From: Gammaproteobacteria bacterium
GTDB taxonomy: Bacteria; Pseudomonadota; Gammaproteobacteria; Eutrophobiales; Eutrophobiaceae
Assembly: GCA_016844485.1 (NCBI GenBank)
Contig: JAENIZ010000108.1
Span: 1 to 5,812 of the forward strand
Direction of reading: 5' to 3'
Length of the DNA stretch: 5,812 nucleotides
Part shown: in pieces, positions 5,619 to 5,812 of the stretch
Numbering within the stretch: position 1 is the stretch's first letter
Layout of the letters: each line of letters begins with the position of its first letter
The notes under the pieces: generated by a model
Database searches by the model: none
Told to the model about the DNA's origin: nothing
What the model saw: only the letters and a program-made list of their open reading frames with translations
Made by a program: the position numbers and the translations under genes

Positions 5619-5812
5619 TCACAGACTGATACCTTCACGTGCTGCAACGGTCTGGATATCCTTATCACCGCGCCCCGACAGATTGACGATGATAATCCCG
5701 TCTTTTGCCATTTGCGGTGCGAGTTTAATTGTATAGGCGAGCGCATGACTGGATTCCAGTGCCGGCATGATCCCCTCGATGCGGGTCAGTTCATGAAATG
5801 CAGACAGGGCTT
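5619..5812 (-). CDS. trpB: Tryptophan synthase beta chain TrpB, C-terminal end (cut by window edge)
   Basis: Only the last 63 residues are in the window. TrpB is the PLP enzyme that condenses indole, channelled from TrpA, with serine to give tryptophan. The visible part reads ALSAFHELTRIEGIMPALES, then SHALAYTIKLAPQMAKDGII and VNLSGRGDKDIQTVAAREGISL. EGIMPALESSHALA is the conserved C-terminal block (EGIIPALESSHALAHAL in E. coli) and includes the Glu near the cofactor ring. The Ser of NLSGRGDKD corresponds to Ser377, which contacts the PLP pyridine nitrogen. The C-terminus looks intact, with TGA at 5619-5621 overlapping the Shine-Dalgarno of the small HTH gene. The contrast with the damaged trpA is notable, because the alpha and beta chains normally work as a complex. 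Confidence 0.96.
   Translation of the reverse strand, partial: ALSAFHELTRIEGIMPALESSHALAYTIKLAPQMAKDGIIIVNLSGRGDKDIQTVAAREGISL

Overview
The window is a single minus-strand gene block from what looks like a gammaproteobacterium. Read in the direction of transcription (right to left) the order is trpB (3' end only) - small helix-turn-helix gene - trpA - accD - folC - dedD-type SPOR gene - cvpA - purF (5' part only). The run accD-folC-dedD-cvpA-purF matches the E. coli order, and trpB-trpA placed directly upstream of accD is an arrangement known from other gammaproteobacteria. The protein sequences fit that class, the base composition is moderate, and I see no mobile element, CRISPR array, rRNA or tRNA. 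The genus cannot be named from this alone.

Layout from the right edge: 5619-5812 encodes the last 63 residues of tryptophan synthase beta (TrpB). Nine bases after its stop, a 72-residue helix-turn-helix protein begins (5391-5609). A 137-base intergenic stretch (5254-5390) follows. It holds a plausible factor-independent terminator and, just downstream, a weak promoter-like pair overlapping a short dyad, so the genes from trpA onward may have their own transcription start. trpA (4496-5253) is broken: the N-terminal 200 or so residues are in one frame, the C-terminal 52 in another, and about 52 bases that should encode the GFGI phosphate-binding segment are missing. Next come accD (3595-4455), folC (2234-3556), the SPOR-domain gene (1637-2227), cvpA (1063-1611) and purF (1-1052, cut by the left edge after 350 codons). 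Intergenic gaps from trpA to purF are 6-40 bases, so this part probably forms one transcript.

Functionally the block mixes housekeeping steps: the last tryptophan step (TrpA/TrpB), the carboxyltransferase beta subunit for malonyl-CoA (AccD), folate synthesis and polyglutamylation (FolC), a septum-associated peptidoglycan-binding protein (DedD-like), a membrane protein (CvpA) and the first committed step of purine synthesis (PurF). No new defence or mobile system is visible. The points worth a second look are the damaged trpA, which may be a real deletion or an assembly collapse of a direct repeat; the small HTH gene inside the trp pair; the terminator/promoter arrangement before trpA; and the 7-mer TTTACAG, which recurs 6-12 bases before four consecutive start codons.
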